This document shows, in pieces, positions 39,083-47,888 of a DNA stretch of 62,736 bases (positions are counted from its first letter, which is position 1; each line of letters starts with the position of its first letter). The translations under genes were made by a program, and so were the position numbers. The DNA is from Chloroflexota bacterium (GTDB taxonomy: Bacteria; Chloroflexota; Anaerolineae; UBA4142): the NCBI GenBank assembly GCA_016215025.1, contig JACRMI010000116.1, forward strand, positions 1 to 62,736, given 5' to 3'. Under the pieces are notes generated by a model that searched no databases, was not told the DNA's origin, and was given only the letters and a program-made list of their open reading frames with translations.

Positions 39083-42000
39083 TTGATGATGGACTCGAAT
39101 TCTCACAAACGCTTTACCATCGGCGTTATACTCGATAACTTGTCAGGTGAATCCCGCTCTAGTCTGTGGCCCGGTATCGCGGATACCATTCAGGCGGAGG
39201 GCGGTAATTTGGTTTGTTTTACGGGCAGTTATCTCCACGACTCGCACGATTTTACAAAGCGTGGCAATATCGTCTATGAAATAATCGACAAGGATCGGCT
39301 GGACGGATTGATCATTTGGTCTTCGTCGTTAGCCAGCTACGTCGATCAAGATAGTATCGAAAGATTTTGCGCGCGGTATCGTCCTCTGCCGATGGTGAGC
39401 ATCGGTCGTGTCCTCGAAAATATCCCCGGCATTCTAGTCGATAGTTATCAAGGTATGCGCGATGCTATGCTCCATCTGGTCACCGTTCATCAACGTCGCC
39501 GCATCGTATTCATTCGCGGTCCCGAAGGACATCGCGATGCCGAAGAACGCTATCGCGCCTACGTCGATGTGTTGACGGAATACGATTTGCCAATCGTGCC
39601 GGAATTGGTTTCACCACCATTTAAATGGTTCGATCCGGGCGGCAAACTCATGATGGAAACGTTAATTGAGCACGGTCATTTGGATTTCGATGCGGTGGTT
39701 GGCGTCAACGATTTGGTCGCCGTCGAAGCGATGGAAGTCCTGCAAACGCGCGGTATCAACGTCCCAGAAGATGTATCGATTGTGGGCTTTAATAACGCGC
39801 CGTTGAGTCAAGTGGTCACGCCACTTTTGACCACCGTGCCGTGGCGCATGTACGAACGGGGACGTCAAGCAGCGAAATTGATGCTGGCGATGTTAGCTCG
39901 CGAGCCAGTGCCTCCTCAAGTTTTATTGCCCACCCATTTGATCGTGCGCCAATCCTGCGGCTGCCAAGACCCTGCAGTGGCGCAAGCCAAAGTCGAATCG
40001 CCATTTGCGTCCCCGATGGAAAAGATCGACCGCGAAAGGTGCTTGGCAATCCTTGAGCAAGTGGTCGAAGAAAAAGAGCGCCCGCCGCAATCGCTCGCCG
40101 AATTTTACGATTCGTTTCTCGACGAGATCCAAGGTGGAGGAACAGGCTTGTTTTTGCCGACGCTCGAAAAAATCTTGCGCCAAGTGGTTATCATGGATGG
40201 CGATATTTTGGTGTGGCAGCTTGCCGTGTCGGCTTTGCGGCATCAGCTTCTTCCCACCTTGTTGCACGAACAACAAAAGATGCTGCGCGCCGAAGACCTT
40301 TGGCATCAGGCGCGCGTCATCATCGGCGAGCGCTCGCGCCGCAAGCGGGCGTACGGAGAATTGCAAGCACGCCAGCAAACGTTGCATTTGCGTCGCATCA
40401 ACCATGGAATGACGACCACGACCAATGTTCCTGCGTTGATGAATGGTCTCGCCGAAGAATTACCCCAGCTCGGCATTTCAAGTTGTGCCCTCGCCCTGTA
40501 TCAAGACCCGACCCAACCTACCGAAGATTGCCGCGTCGTCATGGCGTTCGACGAGAACGGTCGAATCGATCAAGGGACGGACGGGCGATGTTTGCCGTCG
40601 CGGTCATTCGTCATGGGCAGTGATCTGTCGAACAATCAACCTTATCACATTCTCGTCATGCCGCTATATTTTCAAGATGAACAGTTGGGGCTGATTCGAT
40701 TCACGCAACAGCCTATCGGCGAAATCTACGAGTTGTTGCAAAACGAGATCAGCACCGCGCTCAAAGGAATTTTGCTGGCGGAGCAAAATGAGCGCTTGTA
40801 TCAACAAGCTTTGCAAGCCGAGCGCGAAGCCAAGATCGGCAGGCAATTGGCGGAGCAAGCGGACCAACTCAAGAGCAGTTTTCTTTCGATGGTGAGCCAT
40901 GAGTTGCTGACGCCGCTGGTGTTGTTGGTTGGGCTTTCCGAAATGATGCTGCGCAAAAGCGCGGGCGATCGATTTTCGTTGCCCGAATCGTTTCGCGCCG
41001 ACTTGACCCGCATTCATTTGAGCGCGCAGCAACTCGGCAATCTCGTGCGCGACGTGTTGGACTTGGCGCGCAGTCAAATGGGTCAATTGAAACTATCGAA
41101 AAAACCGATCGACTTGCGCGAGATGCTGCAAGCGGTAACATTGGTTGGTGAGAAAATGACGCGCGATAAAGGATTAGAATGGCGCGTTGAAATTCCGGAA
41201 CACTTGCCGCGGGCGTACGGGGATCCGTCGCGGTTGCAGCAGGTCATTTTGAATTTGGTCACGAATGCGTGCAAGTTCACGTCGCAGGGTTATATCAAAC
41301 TAGCGGTTCATTCCGATGAAGAAACGATCACCATCAGCGTGAGCGATACTGGCTTGGGCGTACCGGAAGATGAGCAAGAAGCGATCTTTGACGAATTTCG
41401 CCAATCGGAGCGAACGGTGTCGCGCGGGTACGGCGGCTTGGGTATCGGGCTGGCGATTTGCCGACAGTTGGTCGAATTGCATGGTGGGCAGATCGGCATC
41501 CGCTCATCGGGCGAAGAAAATGCAGGTTCGACTTTTTATTTCACCTTACCCACGATGAGTGAACCATCGTCAGAGCAACCGAATCGCCCCTCGAATTCCG
41601 AGATCGTGTTGGTGTTAACGGAAAAGTCAGGTCACGATGGACGCTTGCAGGAATTTCTCGTTCACGAAGGATTTCATGTCCAAGCGTTGAGCATCGACGA
41701 AAAGCCGGATTGGTTGTCGCAGGTCTTGACGCTGTCGCCTGGCGCAATTGTGTTGGACTCGCAGCCGACTTTGGAGCATGGATGGCAGTTGATCGAAAAA
41801 CTTAAGGATCATCCGCTCACGCAAGAAATCCCTGTCTTGTTTTATTCACTGCCCGACGCCGACACGGGCGCAATGTTAACGGTCGATTATTTGGTCAAGC
41901 CGATGGACACGACGATGCTGGCGCACACCTTGCAACGTTACGGTCTGCGAAGCGATGCAAGCGATGTATGCCCGGTGATTCTCGTCGTCGACGACGATCC

Positions 42001-42679
42001 ATCGATACTCGATATGCACACAAACATCGTCCGCGATTTTTTGCCAAATTGCAGGGTATTGCAAGCAGCGAACGGGCGAATCGCCATGGACATCATGACG
42101 CGCGAGACGCCGTCGCTGGTGCTGCTCGATATGATGATGCCGGAGTTGGACGGCATGGGTGTGTTAGCGGCGATGCAAGAGAAGGAAAAATTGCGCGGCA
42201 TTCCGGTGATTGTGTTGACCGCGCAGACCTTGGGGCAAAAGGAAATGGCGCGCTTGAATCAGACCGTTGCCACCGTTTTGCAGAAAGGTCTGTTCACGAC
42301 CGAAGAAACGTTGGGACATATCAAGCAAGCATTAGCGCGCAACAAGCGGCTGGGCGGCGAATCGCGGCGCATCGTTTCCCAGGTTACGGCGTTCATCCAC
42401 GAGCATTACGCCGAGCCAATTTCGCGCGACGACCTGGCGTCGTACGTGGGCGTGAGCGCGCGCCACTTGACGCGCTGTTTCCATCACGAGATGGGAATTT
42501 CGTTGATTACGTACCTCAATCGCTATCGGGTCAAAAAAGCCAAAGAGCTTTTGACGACGGGCGAGCGAAACATTTCGGAAATTGCCGAGGCGGTGGGATT
42601 CTCCAGCAGCAACTATTTCACCGATGCGTTCCGCCGCGAAATGGGCATGTCGCCGCGGGACTATCGACGCGGACGATAA
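39083..42679 (+). CDS. Hybrid sensor: LacI-like ligand domain, histidine kinase, two receivers, AraC DNA-binding domain
   Basis: 1198 residues in one chain. Residues about 8-295 are a periplasmic-binding-like domain of the LacI/Peripla_BP_3 type (FTIGVILDNLSG, YRAYVDVLTEYDLPIVPELV, VVGVNDLVAVEAMEVLQTRGINVPEDVSIVGFNN) without a DNA-binding head or signal peptide. About 300-600 is a GAF-like region and coiled coil. His-box SMVSHELLTPL is near residue 605. ATPase motifs are LQQVILNLVTNACKFTS and DTGLGVPEDEQEAIFDEF. Receiver 1 (about 835-955) is degenerate. Receiver 2 has VDDDPSI and the phospho-Asp of LVLLDMMMPELDG near residue 1016. The AraC domain (about 1096-1198) ends GFSSSNYFTDAFRREMGMSPRDYRR. 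Likely cytoplasmic sugar-responsive activator of both flanking operons. Confidence 0.93.
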   Translation: MMMDSNSHKRFTIGVILDNLSGESRSSLWPGIADTIQAEGGNLVCFTGSYLHDSHDFTKRGNIVYEIIDKDRLDGLIIWSSSLASYVDQDSIERFCARYRPLPMVSIGRVLENIPGILVDSYQGMRDAMLHLVTVHQRRRIVFIRGPEGHRDAEERYRAYVDVLTEYDLPIVPELVSPPFKWFDPGGKLMMETLIEHGHLDFDAVVGVNDLVAVEAMEVLQTRGINVPEDVSIVGFNNAPLSQVVTPLLTTVPWRMYERGRQAAKLMLAMLAREPVPPQVLLPTHLIVRQSCGCQDPAVAQAKVESPFASPMEKIDRERCLAILEQVVEEKERPPQSLAEFYDSFLDEIQGGGTGLFLPTLEKILRQVVIMDGDILVWQLAVSALRHQLLPTLLHEQQKMLRAEDLWHQARVIIGERSRRKRAYGELQARQQTLHLRRINHGMTTTTNVPALMNGLAEELPQLGISSCALALYQDPTQPTEDCRVVMAFDENGRIDQGTDGRCLPSRSFVMGSDLSNNQPYHILVMPLYFQDEQLGLIRFTQQPIGEIYELLQNEISTALKGILLAEQNERLYQQALQAEREAKIGRQLAEQADQLKSSFLSMVSHELLTPLVLLVGLSEMMLRKSAGDRFSLPESFRADLTRIHLSAQQLGNLVRDVLDLARSQMGQLKLSKKPIDLREMLQAVTLVGEKMTRDKGLEWRVEIPEHLPRAYGDPSRLQQVILNLVTNACKFTSQGYIKLAVHSDEETITISVSDTGLGVPEDEQEAIFDEFRQSERTVSRGYGGLGIGLAICRQLVELHGGQIGIRSSGEENAGSTFYFTLPTMSEPSSEQPNRPSNSEIVLVLTEKSGHDGRLQEFLVHEGFHVQALSIDEKPDWLSQVLTLSPGAIVLDSQPTLEHGWQLIEKLKDHPLTQEIPVLFYSLPDADTGAMLTVDYLVKPMDTTMLAHTLQRYGLRSDASDVCPVILVVDDDPSILDMHTNIVRDFLPNCRVLQAANGRIAMDIMTRETPSLVLLDMMMPELDGMGVLAAMQEKEKLRGIPVIVLTAQTLGQKEMARLNQTVATVLQKGLFTTEETLGHIKQALARNKRLGGESRRIVSQVTAFIHEHYAEPISRDDLASYVGVSARHLTRCFHHEMGISLITYLNRYRVKKAKELLTTGERNISEIAEAVGFSSSNYFTDAFRREMGMSPRDYRRGR

Positions 42680-42871
42680 TGAATTGGACGCGGATGGCTG
42701 TGGCTAAAGTTCGCCACAGTCACGCGGAAGTTGACCAAACCCAAAGCATAACCGGAGGTACCTTCTCAATAGCTTCTGACTCGGACACGCCGAAACCAAA
42801 CAAGTTATCCGCGAACACACGCACTGCACCAGACGCAGTGCGGTGCAAGTGTCGCGCAAATCTCCGCGAAT

Positions 42872-42905
42872 CAGATTCTTCGCTGCGCTCACGCGCAGCG
42901 TGACA
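42872..42905. repeat. 'GAGCGAAGCGAAG' repeat variant
   Basis: AGATTCTTCGCTGCGCTCACGCGCAGCGTGACA, a diverged copy of the palindrome at 5062. It is followed by AGATTAGCGAGATTAGCGAGATTCGCGG, a short tandem. Both lie in the 457-bp gap between the sensor and receiver genes, which otherwise holds only operator copy 2 and its promoter. Confidence 0.6.
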
Positions 42906-42978
42906 AGATTAGCGAGATTAGCGAGATTCGCGGATATAACTTTTTCCTCCTGAAAATTTTCAGAAATCCCCGATAGTT

Positions 42979-43021
42979 TGTTCCAAAATCCCCAACACAT
43001 GTCCCAAAAACAGAGGACGCC
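42979..43021 (+). promoter_or_regulatory. Operator copy 2, two half-sites 21 bp apart
   Basis: On the minus strand this reads GGCGTCCTCTG, TTTTTGGGACA (43010-43000), 10 bp, ATTTTGGAACA (42989-42979): the same half-sites and the same 21-bp period as 39023-39066. On the plus strand the half-sites come first, then AGAGGA at 43012-43017 as a poor -35, and TATAGT at 43035-43040 as -10 with a 17-bp spacer. The arrangement suits an activator that contacts RNA polymerase for the operon at 43137. Confidence 0.78.
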
Positions 43022-43034
43022 GTACATAATCCGG

Positions 43035-43040
43035 TATAGT
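43035..43040 (+). promoter_or_regulatory. -10 element of the receiver/transport operon
   Basis: TATAGT, 17 bp after the activator-adjacent AGAGGA. Transcription would begin near 43047, about 90 bp before the start codon at 43137. Confidence 0.5.
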
Positions 43041-43136
43041 ATTTACCAGAGGTTCTTGCCATTTTGCGCCCTCGGCAGAATTTGGCTTGGGCGAAACCAA
43101 AGTACGCGCTTGTTGAATGTAGGGGGACAAGTCGCC

Positions 43137-43538
43137 ATGACCCGGACGATCCTGATCGGGACCGAGGATTCCAATATTGCTTATCTCCTGCAACGCTACG
43201 CCGAAGAGAGTGGATTTCAGACGCTTTGCGTCCATCCCGGCAACAGTCTCTTCGATCAAGCGCGTGCGGCACAGCCCGCTCTCATTATCTTGGACATTGA
43301 ACACGACAATCCAGCGGATCAAGATTCGGTGCGCCAACTCAAGGCAGAACCGACCACCTGCCATATCCCCATTATCATTTATTCCTACCTGGACGAATTA
43401 TCGGACGCATTGCGCGCCCATATTGACGGGTATCTTCCCAAAGCCGTCATGTACGAAGATTTCATGGCGCTCATTCAACGGATCGACTCGCGTCAGTCTT
43501 CAAATGAGACAGCGCCCCACACTCGCGGAGGTATCTAG
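43137..43538 (+). CDS. Single-domain response-regulator receiver protein
   Basis: 133 residues from the ATG at 43137, which has AGGGGG upstream; the frame is open further back without support. One receiver fold: RTILIGTEDSNIAYLLQRYAEESGF, then LIILDIEHDN with the phosphorylatable Asp, HIPIIIYSYLD and a Lys in YLPKAVMYEDFM. The acidic pair after strand 1 is ED. No output domain. Its stop overlaps the GTG of the ABC ATPase gene by one base, so the two are translated together. It may be phosphorylated by the hybrid kinase upstream and modulate transport (inference). Confidence 0.85.
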   Translation: MTRTILIGTEDSNIAYLLQRYAEESGFQTLCVHPGNSLFDQARAAQPALIILDIEHDNPADQDSVRQLKAEPTTCHIPIIIYSYLDELSDALRAHIDGYLPKAVMYEDFMALIQRIDSRQSSNETAPHTRGGI

Positions 43539-44587
43539 TGGCTGAGAATACACACGGTGACGATGTACTGCTTCAAGTCAAAGACCTCAAAATGCACTTT
43601 CCGATCAAACGCGGTTTCTTTTTTTCCAAGCAAGTGGGAACTGTTCGGGCGGTGGACGGTGTCAGTTTCTTTATTCGCGCCGGCGAAACCCTGGGACTGG
43701 TGGGTGAAAGCGGCTGCGGCAAAACCACGACCGGACGGCTAGTCTTACGCGCGTATGAACCCACCGGTGGCGAAGTTTGGTTTCGGGACCGCAAGCTGGG
43801 CTTGATCAACATTCCCGCTCTGCAAAAAGAACAACTGCATGCGATGCGCCAAAATATGCAGTTGATCTTTCAAGACCCTTTCTCGTCACTCAACCCACGC
43901 ATGACGTTGCTCGAAATTGTCGGCGAGCCGCTGTTCGTCAACAAGGTGGCAGAAGGCAAAGAACTCAAAGACCGGGTTGCCGAGTTGCTAAGAGTTGTTG
44001 GTCTGCGCCCGGAATATATGGGACGTTACCCCCATGCCTTTAGCGGTGGTCAGCGTCAACGCATTGGTGTGGCGCGCGCGCTGGCGCTCAATCCCCAGCT
44101 TATTGTTTGCGACGAGCCAGTCTCTGCGCTCGATGTCTCCGTTCAAGCCCAAATTCTCAACTTGCTTCAAGAACTGCAAGAGAAATTTGGGCTTGCTTAT
44201 TTATTCATCTCGCATGACTTGAGCGTGGTTGAACACATTAGCAATCGAGTGGCGGTGATGTATGTGGGCAAATTGGTCGAGCATGCCACCACCGAAGAAC
44301 TGTATACGAATCCCAAGCATCCCTATACCGAAGCGTTGCTCTCGGCGGTGCCCAAACCGGATCCGCGCATTCGCACCGATTCGATCGTATTGACGGGTGA
44401 CGTTGCTGATCCTTCTCATCCCCCGACTGGCTGTTACTTTCATCCGCGTTGTCGCTATCGAATCGATCGTTGCGCTGTCGAAGAGCCAGTGTTGCGGCAA
44501 ATCGCGCCCGATCATTTTATTAGTTGCCATCGCGGCGACGAACTAGAGTTGACGGGTGTTCTGGGGCAAAGCAAACTATCGAACTAA
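43538..44587 (+). CDS. Oligopeptide/oligosaccharide ABC transporter ATPase (OppF-like)
   Basis: 349 residues from GTG. Walker A is GLVGESGCGKTTTGR, Q-loop FQDPFSSLNPRMT, signature FSGGQRQRIGVARALAL, Walker B LIVCDEPVSALDVSVQAQ and H-loop FISHDLSVVEH. The C-terminal Opp extension contains HPRCRYRIDRC, a cysteine-rich block that binds a cluster in some Opp/Dpp ATPases. It pairs with the OppD-like ATPase at 49061. Its place before the solute-binding gene is unusual, since opp operons normally end with both ATPases. Confidence 0.93.
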   Translation: MAENTHGDDVLLQVKDLKMHFPIKRGFFFSKQVGTVRAVDGVSFFIRAGETLGLVGESGCGKTTTGRLVLRAYEPTGGEVWFRDRKLGLINIPALQKEQLHAMRQNMQLIFQDPFSSLNPRMTLLEIVGEPLFVNKVAEGKELKDRVAELLRVVGLRPEYMGRYPHAFSGGQRQRIGVARALALNPQLIVCDEPVSALDVSVQAQILNLLQELQEKFGLAYLFISHDLSVVEHISNRVAVMYVGKLVEHATTEELYTNPKHPYTEALLSAVPKPDPRIRTDSIVLTGDVADPSHPPTGCYFHPRCRYRIDRCAVEEPVLRQIAPDHFISCHRGDELELTGVLGQSKLSN

Positions 44588-44717
44588 CCACGCTCTCCAT
44601 ATCGGTGCGCTAGCAAGTTATTGCAGAAGGAGGTGGAACTCGATCAAACGGAAGATAATGCAAGCTCATCCATCAAGAACGTGTCAAGAACGTCACATTT
44701 CAAAGGAGGAATGAAGG

Positions 44718-46802
44718 ATGAAACGACAGTTCTCTCGACGTGAATTTCTACGGCTATCAACGCTCGCGGTTGGAGCCGCCGTCGCTTCGTGCGCGACACC
44801 CCCACCACCTACCGCTGCACCCACCGCAGTGCCTCCCACCTCGGCACCGCCGGCTTCATCGGCTTCTTCAGCTTCATCGGTGGCTTCTTCAGTGGCATCA
44901 TCAGCCTCTTCGGCTTCGTCGGCGGCTTCCTCAGCTGCCAAGTACAAAGAAGCTCCTATGTTGGCTGAGCTGGTCAAAGCCGGCAAGTTGCCAGCCGTTG
45001 AACAGCGCCTGCCCAAGAATCCCTGGGTTGTGTCATCGTATGAAGGTGTCGGCAAATATGGTGGTACGTGGCGTCGTGCGTTCAATGGTGTCTCGGACCG
45101 CTGGGGTCCAACCAAGATTGTTGATCGCGCATGGGCGTGGTTTGACAAGAACTTGAACTTGGTCCCGCGCGTTCTTGAATCCTGGGAAGTCAGCAAGGAT
45201 GGCACGACTTGGACCATCAAACTGCGGGAAGGGACCAAGTGGTCCGATGGCGTGGAACACACGAGCGCCGACTATGCTTGGTGGTTCAAGAACGAGTTGA
45301 TGAACAAAAAACTGACGCCCGGCATCGTCACCATTTGGGCAGATCCCGACAAGTCGTGGGTCAAGTTTGAGACGGTGGGCAAGTACACTGCCAAGTTCAC
45401 GTACAAAAAACCCAAACCCATGTTCATGTACAATATGACGCGCAGTGGTCAGGGTAACTCAGACCGACCGGGTCCCCTCACACCGAGCCACTTTATGTCC
45501 AAGTTCCATGAGGATACCACGACCGATAAAGCAGCGTTGGAAGCCGACTACAAAAAGCGTGGGTTCGCTTCCTGGGAAAAGTTCTATATGGATTGGGCGC
45601 AGTGGTGGTATCTCAATACCGCACGTCCCCATCTAGGTGGCTGGCTCGCCAAGGCCGAAATGTCGAAAGAGCTTTTCGTCATGGAACGCAACCCGTACTT
45701 TTTCGGTGTAGACTCGCAAGGTCAACAGCTCCCCTACATCGACAAAGTCACGCACCGCTTGTTCGAATCGCCCGAAGTCAAGAACTTGTGGGTAACCAAT
45801 GGCGAAATTGACTTCCAGTACCGCCACATGAGCATCGGCGATTTGGCGCTGTACAAGAACGGTGAAACCAAAGGCGACTACAAGACGGTCATGTCGATCA
45901 ATGCTGGTCACTATGCTTTGCAGCTCAACCTGACCACTAAGAACAAGCCGCTCAACGAATTCTTCAATCAACGAAACGTGCGTATCGCTATTTCTCATGC
46001 GATCAACCGCGAAAACATCAACCAGCTTGTCTTTAACGGCATGTTGAAGCCTCGCCAGTACAGTCCGCTGCCCATGTCGCCGCAGTACTATGAAAAACTG
46101 TCCACCGCCTACATCAAATACGATCTTGCCACGGCGAACAAGATGCTGGATGATGCGGGCTATGCCAAAAAAGATGCGAGTGGCTTCCGCTTGTACAAGG
46201 ATGGCAGCGGTCCCATCAGCTTTACCATCGAGAATGACAAGCAAGCCGGCACGCCGGATGAAGACGCCGGGCAATTGGTAGTGAAGGATTTGGCGAAGGT
46301 GGGTATCAAGTGCGCGTACAAATACGTCGAGCGCTCGCTCTATACCCAGCACTATGACGCCAATGACATCGAAGCCGCGTTCTGGGGTGGTGATCGTACC
46401 GTGCTTCCCATTGTTCCCGAAGCCATCATCTTCCGTGGCATTCAACGTGACCGCCCCTGGTGTCCGGGCTGGGCTTGGTTCTATCTTGAGCCAGGCAATC
46501 CCAATGCGGTCAAGCCGCCGGATGGGCACTGGATCTATAACATCTGGAAGATCTGGGATGAAGAAGTCATCGTCGAACCCGATCCCGTCAAGCAAACCGC
46601 CGCATTCAAAAAGATTCTCGACATCTGGGCGACCGAACTGCCTTACATCGGCGTTCTCGGCGAGCAGCCGACGCCCACGATCGTCAAGAATGGTTTCAAG
46701 GGTTATCCCACCGGTATGCCGAACGACGACACCACCGGTGACGAACAGTTCTGCAATAGTGAGACGTACTACTGGGACGACCCAAGCAAGCATGCGAGTT
46801 AG
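44718..46802 (+). CDS. Extracellular solute-binding lipoprotein, family 5 (Opp/Dpp type)
   Basis: 694 residues with AAAGGAGGAATG just ahead of the start. SRREFLRLS is a twin-arginine-like motif and VASC gives a lipobox with Cys25, so it is a lipoprotein and perhaps Tat-exported. Residues 27-80 are a Thr/Pro then Ala/Ser linker. The family 5 fold follows: LVPRVLESWEVSKDGTTWTIKLREGTKWSDG, RNPYFFGVDSQGQQLPYIDKV and NVRIAISHAINRENINQLVFNG. Family 5 proteins of thermophiles often bind oligosaccharides, and the sugar cluster around it suggests that here. Confidence 0.92.
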   Translation: MKRQFSRREFLRLSTLAVGAAVASCATPPPPTAAPTAVPPTSAPPASSASSASSVASSVASSASSASSAASSAAKYKEAPMLAELVKAGKLPAVEQRLPKNPWVVSSYEGVGKYGGTWRRAFNGVSDRWGPTKIVDRAWAWFDKNLNLVPRVLESWEVSKDGTTWTIKLREGTKWSDGVEHTSADYAWWFKNELMNKKLTPGIVTIWADPDKSWVKFETVGKYTAKFTYKKPKPMFMYNMTRSGQGNSDRPGPLTPSHFMSKFHEDTTTDKAALEADYKKRGFASWEKFYMDWAQWWYLNTARPHLGGWLAKAEMSKELFVMERNPYFFGVDSQGQQLPYIDKVTHRLFESPEVKNLWVTNGEIDFQYRHMSIGDLALYKNGETKGDYKTVMSINAGHYALQLNLTTKNKPLNEFFNQRNVRIAISHAINRENINQLVFNGMLKPRQYSPLPMSPQYYEKLSTAYIKYDLATANKMLDDAGYAKKDASGFRLYKDGSGPISFTIENDKQAGTPDEDAGQLVVKDLAKVGIKCAYKYVERSLYTQHYDANDIEAAFWGGDRTVLPIVPEAIIFRGIQRDRPWCPGWAWFYLEPGNPNAVKPPDGHWIYNIWKIWDEEVIVEPDPVKQTAAFKKILDIWATELPYIGVLGEQPTPTIVKNGFKGYPTGMPNDDTTGDEQFCNSETYYWDDPSKHAS

Positions 46803-46813
46803 TTAGTTGAAAA

Positions 46814-46878
46814 AGGACCTGGAAGGTCGCGGCTCATTCGGAGCCGACTCGCCACCGTAGGTGGCGCGACCTTCCAGG
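46814..46878. repeat. Perfect 16-bp inverted repeat with two inner hairpins, SBP-permease gap
   Basis: GACCTGGAAGGTCGCG at 46814-46829 pairs exactly with 46863-46878. Between the arms are GGCTC ATTC GGAGCC and GCCACC GTA GGTGGC, so the RNA would form a three-way structure. It leaves a ribosome site GGTGGAGG clear for the permease at 46896. It may lower downstream expression relative to the binding protein. The core GACCTTCCAGGT recurs at 24717. Confidence 0.75.
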
Positions 46879-46895
46879 TCAGGTGGAGGTTGTGT

Positions 46896-47885
46896 ATGTT
46901 GGCATATATCGCACGGCGTATTATGATCATGATCCCAACCCTGTTTTTGATCTCAGTCATCTCTTTCATACTGATTCAATTACCGCCGGGTGACTATTTG
47001 ACATCTTACGTGTCGCAATTGCGCTCCATGGGCGAAAATGTTCAAGAAGAAGCCATCACGGCGATGCGGGAGCGGTACGGATTGGGCGAACCAATCTATG
47101 TGCAATACTTTAAATGGATCAGCGGCATTGTCACGCGCGGCGACTGGGGTCAGTCGATGGAATGGCAAAAGCCGGTCAGTGAGCTAATCGGCGAGCGTAT
47201 TGGGCTGACGGTGCTGCTGGCGGTTTTTTCGCTCCTGATCAGTTGGCTGATCGCGATACCGGTCGGAGTTTATTCCGCTACCCATCAATACTCCTTGCCT
47301 GACTATGCCATGTCCATTTTGAGTTTTGTCGGCGTGGGGGTCCCGGCGTTTCTATGGGCACTTATCGTCATGTATTTTGCGCAAACCCAGCTCAACCTGA
47401 ATGTCGGTGGGCTGTTCTCACAACAGTATTTGGAAGCCGGGTGGTCGTGGGACAAAGTGGTGGACTTGCTCAAGCACCTTTGGATTCCGGGCTTGATCGT
47501 CGCCATCGAGAATACCGCAGGCGAACTCCGCACGACGCGCGCCAACTTGCTCGACGAAATCAACAAGCCCTATGTGGAACTCGCGCGCGCAAAAGGGTTG
47601 ACGGAGAATCGGTTGATCTGGAAATATCCAGTGCGTGTTTCGCTGAATCCGTTTTTTAGCACCGTGGGCTGGTCGCTGGCGAACCGCATTTCATCGATCA
47701 CGCTCATGTCCGTGGTGCTGAGTTTACAGACCACTGGACCCATGCAGTTACGTGCGTTAATTTCCCAAGACATGTACTTGGCGGGCAGTTTTCTCGTCTT
47801 GTTAAGCGCACTCACCGTCGTTGGCACATTGGTTTCGGACATTTTGCTGGCGTGGGTAGACCCACGCATCCGATTGGAGGCCTAA
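46896..47885 (+). CDS. ABC transporter permease (OppB/DppB-like)
   Basis: About 329 residues from the ATG at 46896 (MLAYIARRIMIMIPTLFLISVISFIL), chosen because GGTGGAGG is well placed; a GTG two codons earlier is possible. Six spans. The EAA loop is GELRTTRANLLDEINKPYVELARAKGL, which docks on the ATPase. It pairs with the OppC-like permease that starts 3 bp after its stop. Confidence 0.92.
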   Translation: MLAYIARRIMIMIPTLFLISVISFILIQLPPGDYLTSYVSQLRSMGENVQEEAITAMRERYGLGEPIYVQYFKWISGIVTRGDWGQSMEWQKPVSELIGERIGLTVLLAVFSLLISWLIAIPVGVYSATHQYSLPDYAMSILSFVGVGVPAFLWALIVMYFAQTQLNLNVGGLFSQQYLEAGWSWDKVVDLLKHLWIPGLIVAIENTAGELRTTRANLLDEINKPYVELARAKGLTENRLIWKYPVRVSLNPFFSTVGWSLANRISSITLMSVVLSLQTTGPMQLRALISQDMYLAGSFLVLLSALTVVGTLVSDILLAWVDPRIRLEA

Positions 47886-47888
47886 GCC

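Noticed and set aside
42861..42935. Tandem AGATTAGCGAGATTAGCGAG read as operator sites
   Set aside because: It is next to a dispersed repeat, is not present near operator copy 1, and has a short unit typical of the spacer sequences seen elsewhere.
45633..46793. 386-codon minus-strand frame opposite the solute-binding protein
   Set aside because: It lies wholly within a clear family 5 binding protein and shows no recognisable domain.
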